Positions 8,910 to 16,826 are shown, numbered from the stretch's first letter. The stretch: 20,080 bases of DNA from an uncultured Cocleimonas sp. (GCA_938041705.1 CALISP010000299.1:1-20080), one strand, 5' to 3'. The notes: generated by a model not told the origin, from the sequence alone. Program-made: numbers and translations.

Positions 8910-8925
8910 AAAAGCAGGGGGGTGT
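8910..8925 (-). promoter_or_regulatory. G-run motif, copy 3 (ahead of the 775-residue glycosidase-like gene)
   Basis: AAAAGCAGGGGGGTGT on the plus strand, one base different from copy 1 (C for T). It lies about 102 bases upstream of the 775-residue gene and 52 bases downstream of the preceding stop. No copy is found upstream of the other paralogue in this window. Confidence 0.5.
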
Positions 8926-8942
8926 CTGTTAAAATTAGATCA

Positions 8943-8969
8943 ACAGATGCTTTTAAGAAAGGCATCTGT
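8943..8969 (-). terminator. Hairpin just after the stop of the secreted glycosidase-like gene
   Basis: ACAGATGC (8943-8950) pairs with GCATCTGT (8962-8969). The stem extends inward through one G-T pair and three more A-T pairs to a 3-base loop, about 12 pairs in all. It begins 8 bases after the stop codon on the minus strand, the normal place for an intrinsic terminator. The following bases (TGATCTAATTTT) are only moderately T-rich, so termination may be partial and allow read-through into the paralogue. Confidence 0.5.
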
Positions 8970-8977
8970 AAGATTGT

Positions 8978-11614
8978 TTATATGCCTAAAACTAATCTAC
9001 CAAAATTTTGTGGATTCTTCCAAGAAAGATCATTTTTTGCATGCCAAGCTAATTTCCCATCACGACCTTTACCACTATCATCATCATTAATTTGGATATC
9101 AATACCTATATTTTTTCCTGCGACAGGTTTAACGCCTAATGTTGACCATGGAATAGATGTTTCTAAAGTATAGCCTCTGTCAGTGCGCGTCATTGTTTTT
9201 CTAATACCTAAACTTCGTCCTCGACGTGGAGAGCTGTTGCTAAGATTGACATTGTTGTCTTTCCAGCGGTAAATGAAATGAAAGTCATTTTTCCCATCAA
9301 ATTTATTAGCACGACTACCATCAGCATCGACAAAAATTTCAATCGAATCATCACTCCAAGGAGCTTGTGAATCACGTATGAATTTGTCATCCAAAGCATC
9401 TACACGAACATGTAAGAATTGGTTATCCCAATGGGTCTGCCAAACACCTGATAAATCTTTGCCGCCGTTGATTTTCCCATCAACTACATTTCTTAAATGC
9501 AATGCTGCTTTATTTGACCAGAAACGTCCACGACTTTTGACTCTGTGAACAACAGCATCATGATTAGAGTTTGCCAAAGCAACAGCTTTGACAGGCGTAG
9601 TTTGTTGATTTGCTTTACTAGCTCCATTGTTTGAAACACTAGAACTTTCCCAAATAGGTCTAGTTACAGTATTTGCTAACGTAGCAGTTGCTTTAGCTTT
9701 AACAATACTTGCTTGTGCATTATTTGATGCTGCAGTTGCAGCAACTTTAGCCACAGTAGTAATAGCTTTTGGTGTAACTTTTACTGCAGCCTTTGTCACA
9801 GTACTTGTTACCTTAGGTGCTATTTTTGCTTTAGGTGTAACTTTAGCTATCGCAGTAAGTTTTTTGGCACCTGGCTTCTTTGGTTTTGAAGGCACTAGGG
9901 CAAACACATCGCCAACTGGATTTTTTGGAACTTTAGCAACTCTAGTCATTATTCGATTGGTACAACCTTTCCACCAACATGGGTTTTTGCGTGCAAATTG
10001 CATCAATGATCTATGTTTAGGCGCTTCACTAATAGGTTGTGTAATATATTCTTTAGTACCCCAACTACCAAACCATTGATAAGTTCTAGGAGCAGAGAAG
10101 TTTACAAATAGCTTGCCGCCATTATCTTTCCAACCCTGCATAAAGTCAGTGTAAGCTTTTGCCATGCGCCAATCACGATTAGCAGCAATCATTAGTTTTG
10201 TAGGGTGTTGGTCTATTTTACGGCTCTTCCAATCTACTAAATGCTGTCCACCTTCATAAGCGATTAGATCGACTCCAAACTTTTCTGCTGTTTGAGCATT
10301 CTTGTGTATATAACCCAATACTTTAGGGATTGAATATTTTTCTTTTGGGTCGTAAATCATCTTGAATAGTTGAGCAACTGATTTTGCTTTCTTAGCATTT
10401 TCTAACTTAGGGAAGAAGTAGGGTGCAATCGCGATCGCATCAGTCTTTTTATAAGCATCTCGATAAGATAACAACATCTCTGAGAGGCGTGTCCAACCTG
10501 TCCAGCTGCCCATGACACGAACGAGACGCTCATTACCGCCAAAGGTTTTCTCGAAAATGTCAAAAATTTGCACTGAACGAAGTGAGAAATATTTATAACC
10601 TGCTTTATCGCGATCTGAATCTAAATTCATTCGCTCACCCATATCTTTTACATAATGAGCTTGGGTGAAAATAGAGTTCCAAGCTTCATTGGTGTATTCA
10701 ACGTAGGCCTTAAGTCCAGGTCTTAGGTTTTCTTTTACGTATTTGGCGTATTGTGTAACGTAATAATTGTCTGCTTTATGAGGAAGATTGAACCATGGGT
10801 CAGCATTCAAACGATTTGATAAAGCAACCATAATCTCTAAAGGTGCGCCTCGTTTTCCTTGTATTCCAGCCCAAGTAGAATCTTTAAGCTTAGGTCGATC
10901 GTTCCAGTTACTTATTGGATTACGCGTGATGCCTGACATGTTCATAAAACGAACGACTTTAAAGTCTTTCATGTAATCTAAATATGCAGGATTAAAAATT
11001 AAACGATCATGGTGTTTTTCAAAAGATAAATAATGCGAACCTTTACAGTATCTTGCGTCATTAACACGCTTAAATGGATTATTAGAACAAACTCCACCTG
11101 GCATCAAAACACGAATGTTACGGATGTAATTTTTGGCATTACTGTTTTCTATAATGAGTTTAACGCGGAATTCTTTATCTTTGCCTGCACTAATCGAAAT
11201 GATGTCTCTACCAGGCTCACGTTTAACTAGTTTTGCATCATCAGTATATTTAAGGATGCCTTCACCATCATATAGAACAGTGTAGTTCCCAGCTGGTACT
11301 GTGTTTTCAGGTAATTTATATAAGAAGCGTGTTCCTGCTTGACCGCCATTAAGATTTTTTGGCCAGCCATGTTGATCATATTCAACTTTGCCTTTGGTCA
11401 ACCAAGGGCGAGCTTCTTCAAATGGAATTGAGGTTTTAAATATATCAATAAAAGGGATGCTGGCATCATCATCCATAACTTCATTGCTGTTAACACCAAG
11501 AGGAGAGCGTGTATTTGGTCCAGCATTAGCTACGCTTAATAGCGTCGAGCTAAAGAAAAAAATTGATATAATTATTTTTGTCTGCAGCAGCAGACCTTGC
11601 AGTAGATAATTCAT
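8978..11614 (-). CDS. Secreted clan GH-A-like glycosidase with low-complexity linker and CBM9-like domain
   Basis: The frame is open from an ATG at 11662 (894 residues). The ATG at 11614 is preferred because it gives a normal signal peptide ending LLSVANA before GPN; neither start has a good ribosome site. Numbered from the longer start, the catalytic-like domain (about 52-560) opens SPLGVNSNEV and has VEYTNEAWN (N325, E326) and IAYEGGQHL (E470), the Asn-Glu plus second Glu pattern of retaining clan GH-A enzymes. A Lys/Ala/Thr/Val-rich linker (about 590-665) with repeated KVTPKA-like units follows. The C-terminal domain (about 725-894) is a good CBM9-like fold: GVWQTHWDNQFLHVRVDALD, DDSIEIFVDADGS, ETSIPWSTLG and INDDDSGKGRDGKLAWH. 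It is probably secreted to act on an extracellular or matrix polysaccharide. The paralogue lies immediately downstream. Substrate and activity are unknown. Confidence 0.78.
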   Translation of the reverse strand: MNYLLQGLLLQTKIIISIFFFSSTLLSVANAGPNTRSPLGVNSNEVMDDDASIPFIDIFKTSIPFEEARPWLTKGKVEYDQHGWPKNLNGGQAGTRFLYKLPENTVPAGNYTVLYDGEGILKYTDDAKLVKREPGRDIISISAGKDKEFRVKLIIENSNAKNYIRNIRVLMPGGVCSNNPFKRVNDARYCKGSHYLSFEKHHDRLIFNPAYLDYMKDFKVVRFMNMSGITRNPISNWNDRPKLKDSTWAGIQGKRGAPLEIMVALSNRLNADPWFNLPHKADNYYVTQYAKYVKENLRPGLKAYVEYTNEAWNSIFTQAHYVKDMGERMNLDSDRDKAGYKYFSLRSVQIFDIFEKTFGGNERLVRVMGSWTGWTRLSEMLLSYRDAYKKTDAIAIAPYFFPKLENAKKAKSVAQLFKMIYDPKEKYSIPKVLGYIHKNAQTAEKFGVDLIAYEGGQHLVDWKSRKIDQHPTKLMIAANRDWRMAKAYTDFMQGWKDNGGKLFVNFSAPRTYQWFGSWGTKEYITQPISEAPKHRSLMQFARKNPCWWKGCTNRIMTRVAKVPKNPVGDVFALVPSKPKKPGAKKLTAIAKVTPKAKIAPKVTSTVTKAAVKVTPKAITTVAKVAATAASNNAQASIVKAKATATLANTVTRPIWESSSVSNNGASKANQQTTPVKAVALANSNHDAVVHRVKSRGRFWSNKAALHLRNVVDGKINGGKDLSGVWQTHWDNQFLHVRVDALDDKFIRDSQAPWSDDSIEIFVDADGSRANKFDGKNDFHFIYRWKDNNVNLSNSSPRRGRSLGIRKTMTRTDRGYTLETSIPWSTLGVKPVAGKNIGIDIQINDDDSGKGRDGKLAWHAKNDLSWKNPQNFGRLVLGI

Positions 11615-11672
11615 TATTATTTTTAGCAACCCATTTATTAACAGCACAGTTATTATTAACATAGAATTCTTG

Positions 11673-11708
11673 TTAACTTGTGTTGGTTGATCTTATTAAA
11701 TGGCTCAT
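11673..11708 (-). CDS. Possible 11-codon leader peptide (uORF)
   Basis: On the minus strand AGGGGAATAAAT precedes an ATG at 11708. It opens an 11-codon frame (MSHLIRSTNTS) that stops at 11673, ten bases before the longer start of the glycosidase-like gene and in another frame. The ATG lies in the stem and the GGGGA in the loop of the hairpin at 11705-11728. It may be chance; it is listed because it has a better ribosome site than the gene it precedes. Confidence 0.2.
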   Translation of the reverse strand: MSHLIRSTNTS

Positions 11709-11728
11709 ATTTATTCCCCTAAATATGA
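11705..11728. repeat. Inverted repeat with a GGGGAA loop upstream of the secreted glycosidase-like gene
   Basis: TCATATTTA (11705-11713) and TAAATATGA (11720-11728) pair perfectly over 9 bases around TTCCCC, which reads GGGGAA on the minus strand. A further 7-base pair, TCTTATT (11691-11697) with AATAAGA (11731-11737), frames it. It probably lies in the promoter or mRNA leader of the minus-strand gene. It could be an operator or a translation-control hairpin. Confidence 0.4.
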
Positions 11729-11899
11729 ACAATAAGACCGATTAATTTAAAGTAAGTTCTTAACTTAGCATAATACTAAATGAATACTAACCTTAAATAG
11801 TTAAATCCCTTTAAAATAGCTTCCAAGAATACCGTTCGTTTGCTTAATACACGCTGACTGAGAAACCATAAATTAGTTTATCTTGGTTGCTATTTTGGC

Positions 11900-11928
11900 T
11901 TGACAGCTTTTATTGTTTGCCTCACAAT
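11900..11928 (+). promoter_or_regulatory. Sigma70 promoter of tRNA-Ala
   Basis: TTGACA (11900-11905), a 17-base spacer and CACAAT (11923-11928) are followed by GCGC near the expected start site. A perfect -35, ideal spacing and a GC-rich discriminator are typical of growth-rate and stringently controlled stable-RNA promoters. The predicted transcription start is about 13 bases before the mature tRNA. Confidence 0.7.
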
Positions 11929-11947
11929 TCGCGCTTCTTTTGGCAAT

Positions 11948-12023
11948 GGGGCTATAGCTCAGCTGGGAGAGCGCTGCAATGGCATTGCAGAGGTCGGCGG
12001 TTCGATCCCGCCTAGCTCCACCA
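11948..12023 (+). tRNA. tRNA-Ala (anticodon GGC)
   Basis: A complete 76-base cloverleaf. The acceptor GGGGCTA pairs with TAGCTCC (one G-T pair), the anticodon stem CTGCA/TGCAG encloses loop ATGGCAT with anticodon GGC, and the T arm GGCGGTTCGATCCCGCC is normal. The 3' CCA is encoded. It reads GCC and GCT alanine codons. It stands alone and is not in an rRNA spacer. Confidence 0.96.
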
Positions 12024-12344
12024 AATGATTTAAATGTTTTGATTATTTATTACAACATTTAAAACATTGGCAAAAGGCTATTTGTTCTTGGATTTCTTGA
12101 TCAAGAATAAGAGGTTAAAGATTTTATTAAGAAATATTTAAACCAGTATCTTTTTTTTGTTTACTGGCACAATAACTTCTGGTATCTTCTCGCCTCGCAT
12201 TGATTCTGAACGTTTAGTGAAGTCTCTTTGCAAGATTAATATCTTTTGAATATCTTATATTCGTTAGATACTAATCAAACTAAAATGTAAAAAAGTAGCG
12301 TCTTCGATCAGAATTATTTTTTGATTGAACACATGAAAATATGT
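12024..12344. other. Spacer between tRNA-Ala and the first tRNA-Glu
   Basis: No gene is seen in these 321 bases. An 8-bp inverted repeat (12031-12038 with 12054-12061) follows tRNA-Ala and could help 3' processing or termination. CCAGTA and TACTGG (12143-12148, 12162-12167) flank a run of eight T. A weak promoter for the tRNA-Glu genes may be TTTACT (12160-12165), a 17-base spacer and TATCTT (12183-12188), followed by a GC-rich discriminator; this is tentative. Confidence 0.4.
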
Positions 12345-12419
12345 GTCCCCATCGTCTAGCGGTTAGGACACCGCCCTTTCACGGCGGTAACCGGGGTTCA
12401 AGTCCCCGTGGGGACGCCA
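12345..12419 (+). tRNA. tRNA-Glu (anticodon TTC), copy 1
   Basis: A complete 75-base cloverleaf. The acceptor GTCCCCA pairs perfectly with TGGGGAC, anticodon stem CCGCC/GGCGG encloses loop CTTTCAC with anticodon TTC, the T arm is CGGGGTTCAAGTCCCCG, and CCA is encoded. It reads GAA and GAG. Confidence 0.96.
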
Positions 12420-12521
12420 TTTTTCACATTTTTAGTTTGTTTTATTTTTAATAAAACACCTCTTCTTACTTCTGTAAGGTTTGATGGTTTATCTCTAAAC
12501 TGTTAAACAATATGCTTAATA

Positions 12522-12597
12522 GTCCCTATCGTCTAGTGGCCTAGGACACTGCCCTTTCACGGCGGCAACCGGGGTTCGAGTCCCCGTGGGGACGCCA
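12522..12597 (+). tRNA. tRNA-Glu (anticodon TTC), copy 2
   Basis: A complete 76-base cloverleaf 102 bases after copy 1, with the same TTC anticodon and encoded CCA. It differs at several sites: a G-T pair in the acceptor (GTCCCTA with TGGGGAC), a T-G pair in the anticodon stem (CTGCC with GGCGG), one extra D-loop base, and a T loop reading TTCGAGT. All stems still close, so it is probably functional. The 102-base gap holds only a short A/T hairpin (12439-12457). Confidence 0.95.
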
Positions 12598-12671
12598 TTA
12601 ATTTACTACCCTAAAATACCGTTATCCAATAAATATTTTTTTAATAAGATAACTGCTGTTTTATAATTAGC

Positions 12672-14528
12672 TTACTGACTATTAGTTGATTGGCTTTTTC
12701 TTTGTTTCATATTGTTAGCTATATTTCTTAATACAATTATCTTTTCTTGCTCAGTTTGCGCTTCAGTATTTGCTAGAGCTGTTTTCATTTGTTTGTAAGA
12801 TAATTCAAACTGTTCACGTGATCGCTTCCAATTCATCATCCCCATTCGACTCAGTCTCTTGGGTTCAAGAAAAATATCATCTTTTTGGTCTATTTCAGAA
12901 AATCGTTTTTCAGTATTGGTAACCATTGCTCTTGAAAGAATGGCGAAAATAGTTGGGTAATATTTTCTATTTTTACGCTTAGGTAGAATAACTTTTTTAA
13001 GTAATTCAAAACCTCTTGGTATTGTGGAGTAATCAGAATTTACTTTCCACGCTCTTAAAGGCGTAAAGTTCATTACTATATTTGGTCCGGACTTTATTGA
13101 GCGAAGTGTTTCTATTGGAGTATTATCCATGACCGCCCCATCAATTAGTACGTCTCCATCCTTGGTAATGAAAGGTGGTAAAACCCCTGGTATTGAGCAA
13201 GATGAGCGTACAGCTTCCCATACAGGTCCCTTATGTATAACTTGAAGCTGATTACGGGAAATATTGGTGGCAACCGCAAAGTAATTAATAGGTAGATCTT
13301 CTATATCTATTTTTGCTGCGACTCGTTTTAATTCGCTATCAAAATTTTTGTGATCTATAAATGAATAAAAAGGAATAGAATATTTCCTAAATGATTTCTT
13401 ATTAATAAACATCTCTTCAAGCTGAATTAAAGCATCATCAGGAGAGTATCCTAAAGCACATAGAGCAGCCATCGCTGAACCTGCACTGGTGCCACCTAAA
13501 ATATCGAAATTATAACCGTGTTCCTGAAGCGCTTTAATCATCCCTAGATGCGCAGTACCAAAAGCACCGCCTCCACAAAGTACTAACCCTGTAGCTCTAC
13601 CTGCTATAAAGCGTTGAAGTCTTTCTAAGTCAGGTTGATGGTCAAGGGCGACATGATGATGAAGATGAGTCTGGCGTCCATTCAGTATTTTTGATGTGTC
13701 GGTTATTTTTATTGAGTTATCTTTTCTTATGATAACTAAATCAATGTTATTTAGTAATGAGCCTTCAAAGACATTCTGCTCTAGACTAGATACTGGAGTA
13801 GGGCCTTCAAGAGTGTTATCTACAATCAGGAATGATTTGTCTGCATGATTAGCCATGGCTGAAGCCATTTCAGAATTTTGCTTCGTATCAGTTGCAACCA
13901 GTATTAATTGACTAGATGAATCCTCATTATTTTGAATCCATTCACTAAGTTCTTCAATATTTTGCAGATCGTTGGCATTTATGATTTTCCACGAATGACT
14001 TATTTCGTTTTCTAAATTAAATAACTGATCAATGAAAATATCGGGTATAACACAATCACCTGCAGGTAATAACGCTACGATATTGCTAGCTTTGGGTTCG
14101 AGTTCTGAAATACTGATATTGTTAGCAGTTAGTCTGTCTGCCAGAGACTTGATAATAGACTGAGTTAACTCAGGAACGTCATTGATTAAAGTATGGTAAG
14201 TCTTTTTATCTAATTGAAGTAATTTACAGTTACGCGAAGCTATGACGGTCGCGGTTCGTGATCCACCATTCAAAAAAGCAATTTCACCAATTGATTCACC
14301 AGGAAGTATTTCTGCAATAGGTTTCTCACCTGAAAAAACAACCATTCTTCCTTGTTCAAGGAAGTATAAGGTATTGGCTCGGTCTCCTTCTTTGATAAGA
14401 GTTTCACCACTTTTTAATGATAAGTGAGAAGTCTTATCAATAATTTGCTGCTGCTGTTCCGAGGATAGCTGAGAGAAAATAGATAATGAGTTTAGAGTAG
14501 TAAGCTTTGATTTAACTTTTTCTGACAT
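12672..14528 (-). CDS. NTE-type patatin-like phospholipase with cyclic-nucleotide-binding domain
   Basis: This 618-residue protein has three parts. Residues about 15-135 form a cyclic-nucleotide-binding (CAP-family) domain, with IAEILPGESIGEIAFLNGG and then SRTATV at 91-95. Residues about 148-300 form a middle domain (VALLPAGD) like that of neuropathy target esterase relatives. Residues about 312-500 form the patatin lipase: oxyanion loop CGGGAFGTAHLG, nucleophile S348 in GGTSAG, and D463 in LIDGAVMDN completing the Ser-Asp dyad. Such enzymes hydrolyse phospholipids or lysophospholipids at membranes. Whether this one binds cAMP, cGMP or nothing is unknown. A basic C-terminal tail follows. There is no signal peptide, so it is cytoplasmic or membrane-associated. 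It starts 82 bases downstream of the sensor kinase stop on the same strand with no clear terminator between, so the PhoPQ-like promoter may drive it. The Shine-Dalgarno is weak. Confidence 0.88.
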   Translation of the reverse strand: MSEKVKSKLTTLNSLSIFSQLSSEQQQQIIDKTSHLSLKSGETLIKEGDRANTLYFLEQGRMVVFSGEKPIAEILPGESIGEIAFLNGGSRTATVIASRNCKLLQLDKKTYHTLINDVPELTQSIIKSLADRLTANNISISELEPKASNIVALLPAGDCVIPDIFIDQLFNLENEISHSWKIINANDLQNIEELSEWIQNNEDSSSQLILVATDTKQNSEMASAMANHADKSFLIVDNTLEGPTPVSSLEQNVFEGSLLNNIDLVIIRKDNSIKITDTSKILNGRQTHLHHHVALDHQPDLERLQRFIAGRATGLVLCGGGAFGTAHLGMIKALQEHGYNFDILGGTSAGSAMAALCALGYSPDDALIQLEEMFINKKSFRKYSIPFYSFIDHKNFDSELKRVAAKIDIEDLPINYFAVATNISRNQLQVIHKGPVWEAVRSSCSIPGVLPPFITKDGDVLIDGAVMDNTPIETLRSIKSGPNIVMNFTPLRAWKVNSDYSTIPRGFELLKKVILPKRKNRKYYPTIFAILSRAMVTNTEKRFSEIDQKDDIFLEPKRLSRMGMMNWKRSREQFELSYKQMKTALANTEAQTEQEKIIVLRNIANNMKQRKSQSTNSQ

Positions 14529-14610
14529 AAGTCATAGAACCTTTTTATACTTAGATGATTTATATCACTCAAATATACTTAAGGTAAAACTTATATTTTA
14601 CTGATTATTA

Positions 14611-16023
14611 CTACATCGGCAAATGTAAACGAACGCGAGCGCCAACATGCGGAGAAATTAATAGCTCAATTTTACCACCAAGCGCCTCTACAATTTCGGT
14701 GCTGACAGCTAAACCGATTCCTTGTCCTTCTGATTGGCTATCGGCACGAATGCCTCGTTGTAATAATTCAGAAGGGTTTTTATCAGGGAAGCCTAAGCCG
14801 TCGTCATCAATATCAATGATCAATATATCGCCATTTTGAGTCGCAGTAATTTCTACAATATTCTCGCAGAAGCGACAGGCATTGTTCGTAAGATTGCCGA
14901 ATACTTCCATCATGTCATCTTCTTCCATCCGGCATTTCGCAAAATCATCTACATTAATTTTGATCTCGAATGACTTTTCTCGATACACTTTAATCAGAGA
15001 CTCTTTGAGGCGATATAAAACAGGACGAACAGATTGTTGTTTAATGATAGTGCCACCGTGCTCATTAACCACTGCACGACGTAATTGATAAGCGATAATG
15101 TCATCCATGCGTTCGACTTGAGTGCTAATAGTCTCGTTATGGCTTTTTTCGGCTGAGCTTTGTAGTACAGACAATGGTGTTTTTAAACTATGTGCCAGAT
15201 CGTCTAAGGCATCTCGATAGCGTTGTTTCTGCCCTTTCTCTGCATTGATTAAGGCATTCACTGCACTTTTCACTTGTGAAAGTTCAGTGGGATATTCTTT
15301 AGTAATTAGTTGCTGGTCACCAGATTCTATTTTGTTGATCTCTCGTTCAAATTGCCGGATTGGCATTATCACAAAATAACTGCTCACTAATTGAGAGATT
15401 AAAACTAAGATGGTGGATACTAGAAACAGTATAAATAGATTTCTAATACTATCGTCAGAGCCCTTTTGGAGTGTTTTTGCAGACTTGGCTAAGATAAGTT
15501 GATAAGTGCCGCTAGGCTTGTAGCTAAAGCCTCGGGCATAAACAATATAGTTTTCAGCGCCATCAAGTTTAGAAACATTTCTACCTTGAGTATCTTCAGG
15601 GTTCAATATATCAACACCATCGATATCTGCTGGCATTGTTAGTAGAAAAGTAGTGAACACTCTGCGTTTATCTTTTGCGAATCGTCCAGCACTAATGTCA
15701 TTAAAAGGGTACTGGCTGTGCCAAACGATGTTGCCAGAATCATTGTGTTGAATGTAGGCGAATTTTTCTGAGGTTAGTTTACTGAATTCGTTTTTGATTA
15801 AGAAAGCTAGAAAGTCATTTTTTGAGCTGCTATCAATAACAAATTTGCCTTCCTTAAAATCAAGAAAGCCCATTAACTCAAGACCAGCTTCACTTAAAGA
15901 TGATTCTTCATCCTTAAGCATTTTATGCTGTGTAACATAATATAGAACACTGCCGAGTAGCAGTATGCCTAGAAAAATGATGGCTAAGGCACTTAAAAAT
16001 TGCCGACTTCTTAATGAACTCAT
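14611..16023 (-). CDS. phoQ: PhoQ-like sensor histidine kinase
   Basis: This 470-residue inner-membrane kinase has membrane helices at about 8-30 and 196-219. A periplasmic sensor of about 165 residues lies between them, and a HAMP-type linker (PIRQFEREINKIESGD) follows. The H box DDLAHSLKTPLSVLQ places the phosphoacceptor at H278 and reads almost like that of enterobacterial PhoQ. The N box is GNLTNNACRFC (N381), with G1 IDDDGLGF and G2 GQGIGLAV. The PhoQ-type GNxxxNAC(R/K)(F/Y)C pattern is also kept. It pairs with the PhoP-like regulator 73 bases upstream and should phosphorylate it. PhoQ relatives sense low divalent cations, acidity or cationic peptides. The periplasmic part is diverged, so the signal here is not known. 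No obvious Shine-Dalgarno is noted. Confidence 0.88.
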   Translation of the reverse strand: MSSLRSRQFLSALAIIFLGILLLGSVLYYVTQHKMLKDEESSLSEAGLELMGFLDFKEGKFVIDSSSKNDFLAFLIKNEFSKLTSEKFAYIQHNDSGNIVWHSQYPFNDISAGRFAKDKRRVFTTFLLTMPADIDGVDILNPEDTQGRNVSKLDGAENYIVYARGFSYKPSGTYQLILAKSAKTLQKGSDDSIRNLFILFLVSTILVLISQLVSSYFVIMPIRQFEREINKIESGDQQLITKEYPTELSQVKSAVNALINAEKGQKQRYRDALDDLAHSLKTPLSVLQSSAEKSHNETISTQVERMDDIIAYQLRRAVVNEHGGTIIKQQSVRPVLYRLKESLIKVYREKSFEIKINVDDFAKCRMEEDDMMEVFGNLTNNACRFCENIVEITATQNGDILIIDIDDDGLGFPDKNPSELLQRGIRADSQSEGQGIGLAVSTEIVEALGGKIELLISPHVGARVRLHLPM

Positions 16024-16096
16024 TGCGATAGTTTAAGTGTTTTTACCGGGCATTGCTATCGTGATTGCTAAAGTAAATTGCTAACAAATAATGCCA

Positions 16097-16777
16097 TTAA
16101 GTATTTCGAGTGAGCGTAAAGCGATAGCCACGTCCACGAAGTGTTTCAATTGGATTTATTGTGCCATCAGGATCTAATTTCATACGTAAACGACGGATAA
16201 AAACCTCAATAACATTACTGTCTCTATCTGATTCATCATCGTACATACTTTCAGTTAAATCAGTTTTTGAAATAACTTCACCTGCATGCATCATCAAGTG
16301 TTCAATAACTTTATATTCGTATGCAGTTAGTGAAATCTCTTCATCGTTAACTAATACGCGTTGCTCTGAGGTATTTAAACGAATAGGACCACAAGCAAAC
16401 TCAGCCTGAGACCAGCGACCAGTTCGACGCAGTAGGGCACGCATACGTGCTAGTAATTCTTCGTGATGAAATGGTTTGTCGACATAATCGTCAGCGCCAG
16501 CTTCTAAGCCTTCGACACGATTCTGCCAGCGAGTTCTAGCGGTTAAGATAATGACAGGGTAGTCTTTTCCAGCATCACGTAATTTGCGGATTATTTCTAA
16601 GCCACTAACTTCAGGTAAGCCTAGGTCAACAATAGCGATATCAACAGGATATTCGAGAGCGTAATATAAGCCTTGAGAGCCTTCTGCAGCGGCATCTACA
16701 ACATATCCCTCACTTTGTAATGTATCGATTAATTGTTCGCGGATATCCGCATCGTCTTCAACAACCAGTACTCTCAT
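16097..16777 (-). CDS. phoP: PhoP-like response regulator (OmpR family)
   Basis: This 226-residue regulator has a receiver domain (1-115) with acidic pocket E7-D8-D9, phosphoacceptor D51 in AIVDLGLP, T79 and K101 in DKPFHHEEL. A winged-helix DNA-binding domain (about 128-224) follows, ending in LRGRGYRFTL. The wording MRVLVVED, VDIAIVDLGLP and AGADDYV matches PhoP rather than other OmpR members. It should be phosphorylated by the adjacent kinase and control envelope genes. The ATG has GGGGT five bases upstream on the minus strand. The upstream 166 bases contain a plausible promoter and a perfect palindrome, consistent with autoregulation. Its regulon cannot be read here, but the neighbouring exported proteins and the phospholipase are candidates. 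Confidence 0.93.
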   Translation of the reverse strand: MRVLVVEDDADIREQLIDTLQSEGYVVDAAAEGSQGLYYALEYPVDIAIVDLGLPEVSGLEIIRKLRDAGKDYPVIILTARTRWQNRVEGLEAGADDYVDKPFHHEELLARMRALLRRTGRWSQAEFACGPIRLNTSEQRVLVNDEEISLTAYEYKVIEHLMMHAGEVISKTDLTESMYDDESDRDSNVIEVFIRRLRMKLDPDGTINPIETLRGRGYRFTLTRNT

Positions 16778-16826
16778 GGTGACCCCATTAATAAATATTG
16801 AAACATTTTTTAAAGTTATTATTGTA

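Noticed and set aside
5851..8925. G-run motifs as G-quadruplexes or sigma54 promoters
   Set aside because: Each copy has a single G-run, so no intramolecular quadruplex can form. No GG-N10-GC spacing of a -24/-12 promoter is present.
9627..10079. 150-residue hydrophobic plus-strand frame
   Set aside because: It is antisense to the Lys/Ala/Thr/Val linker and neighbouring domain of the secreted glycosidase-like gene; its Val/Ala/Leu-rich composition is a by-product of that linker. No ribosome site supports it.
12329..12346. ACACAT/ATGTGT hairpin at the 5' edge of tRNA-Glu copy 1
   Set aside because: It overlaps the first two tRNA bases and is only six pairs; probably chance.
12345..12597. tRNA-Glu genes as a genomic island attachment site
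   Set aside because: No integrase, no phage or plasmid genes and no repeated tRNA 3' end with cargo between; the second copy is a complete gene.
12621..12653. Hairpin GTTATC/GATAAC between tRNA-Glu copy 2 and the lipase gene as a bidirectional terminator
   Set aside because: Only six pairs with a 21-base loop; too weak to call in AT-rich DNA.
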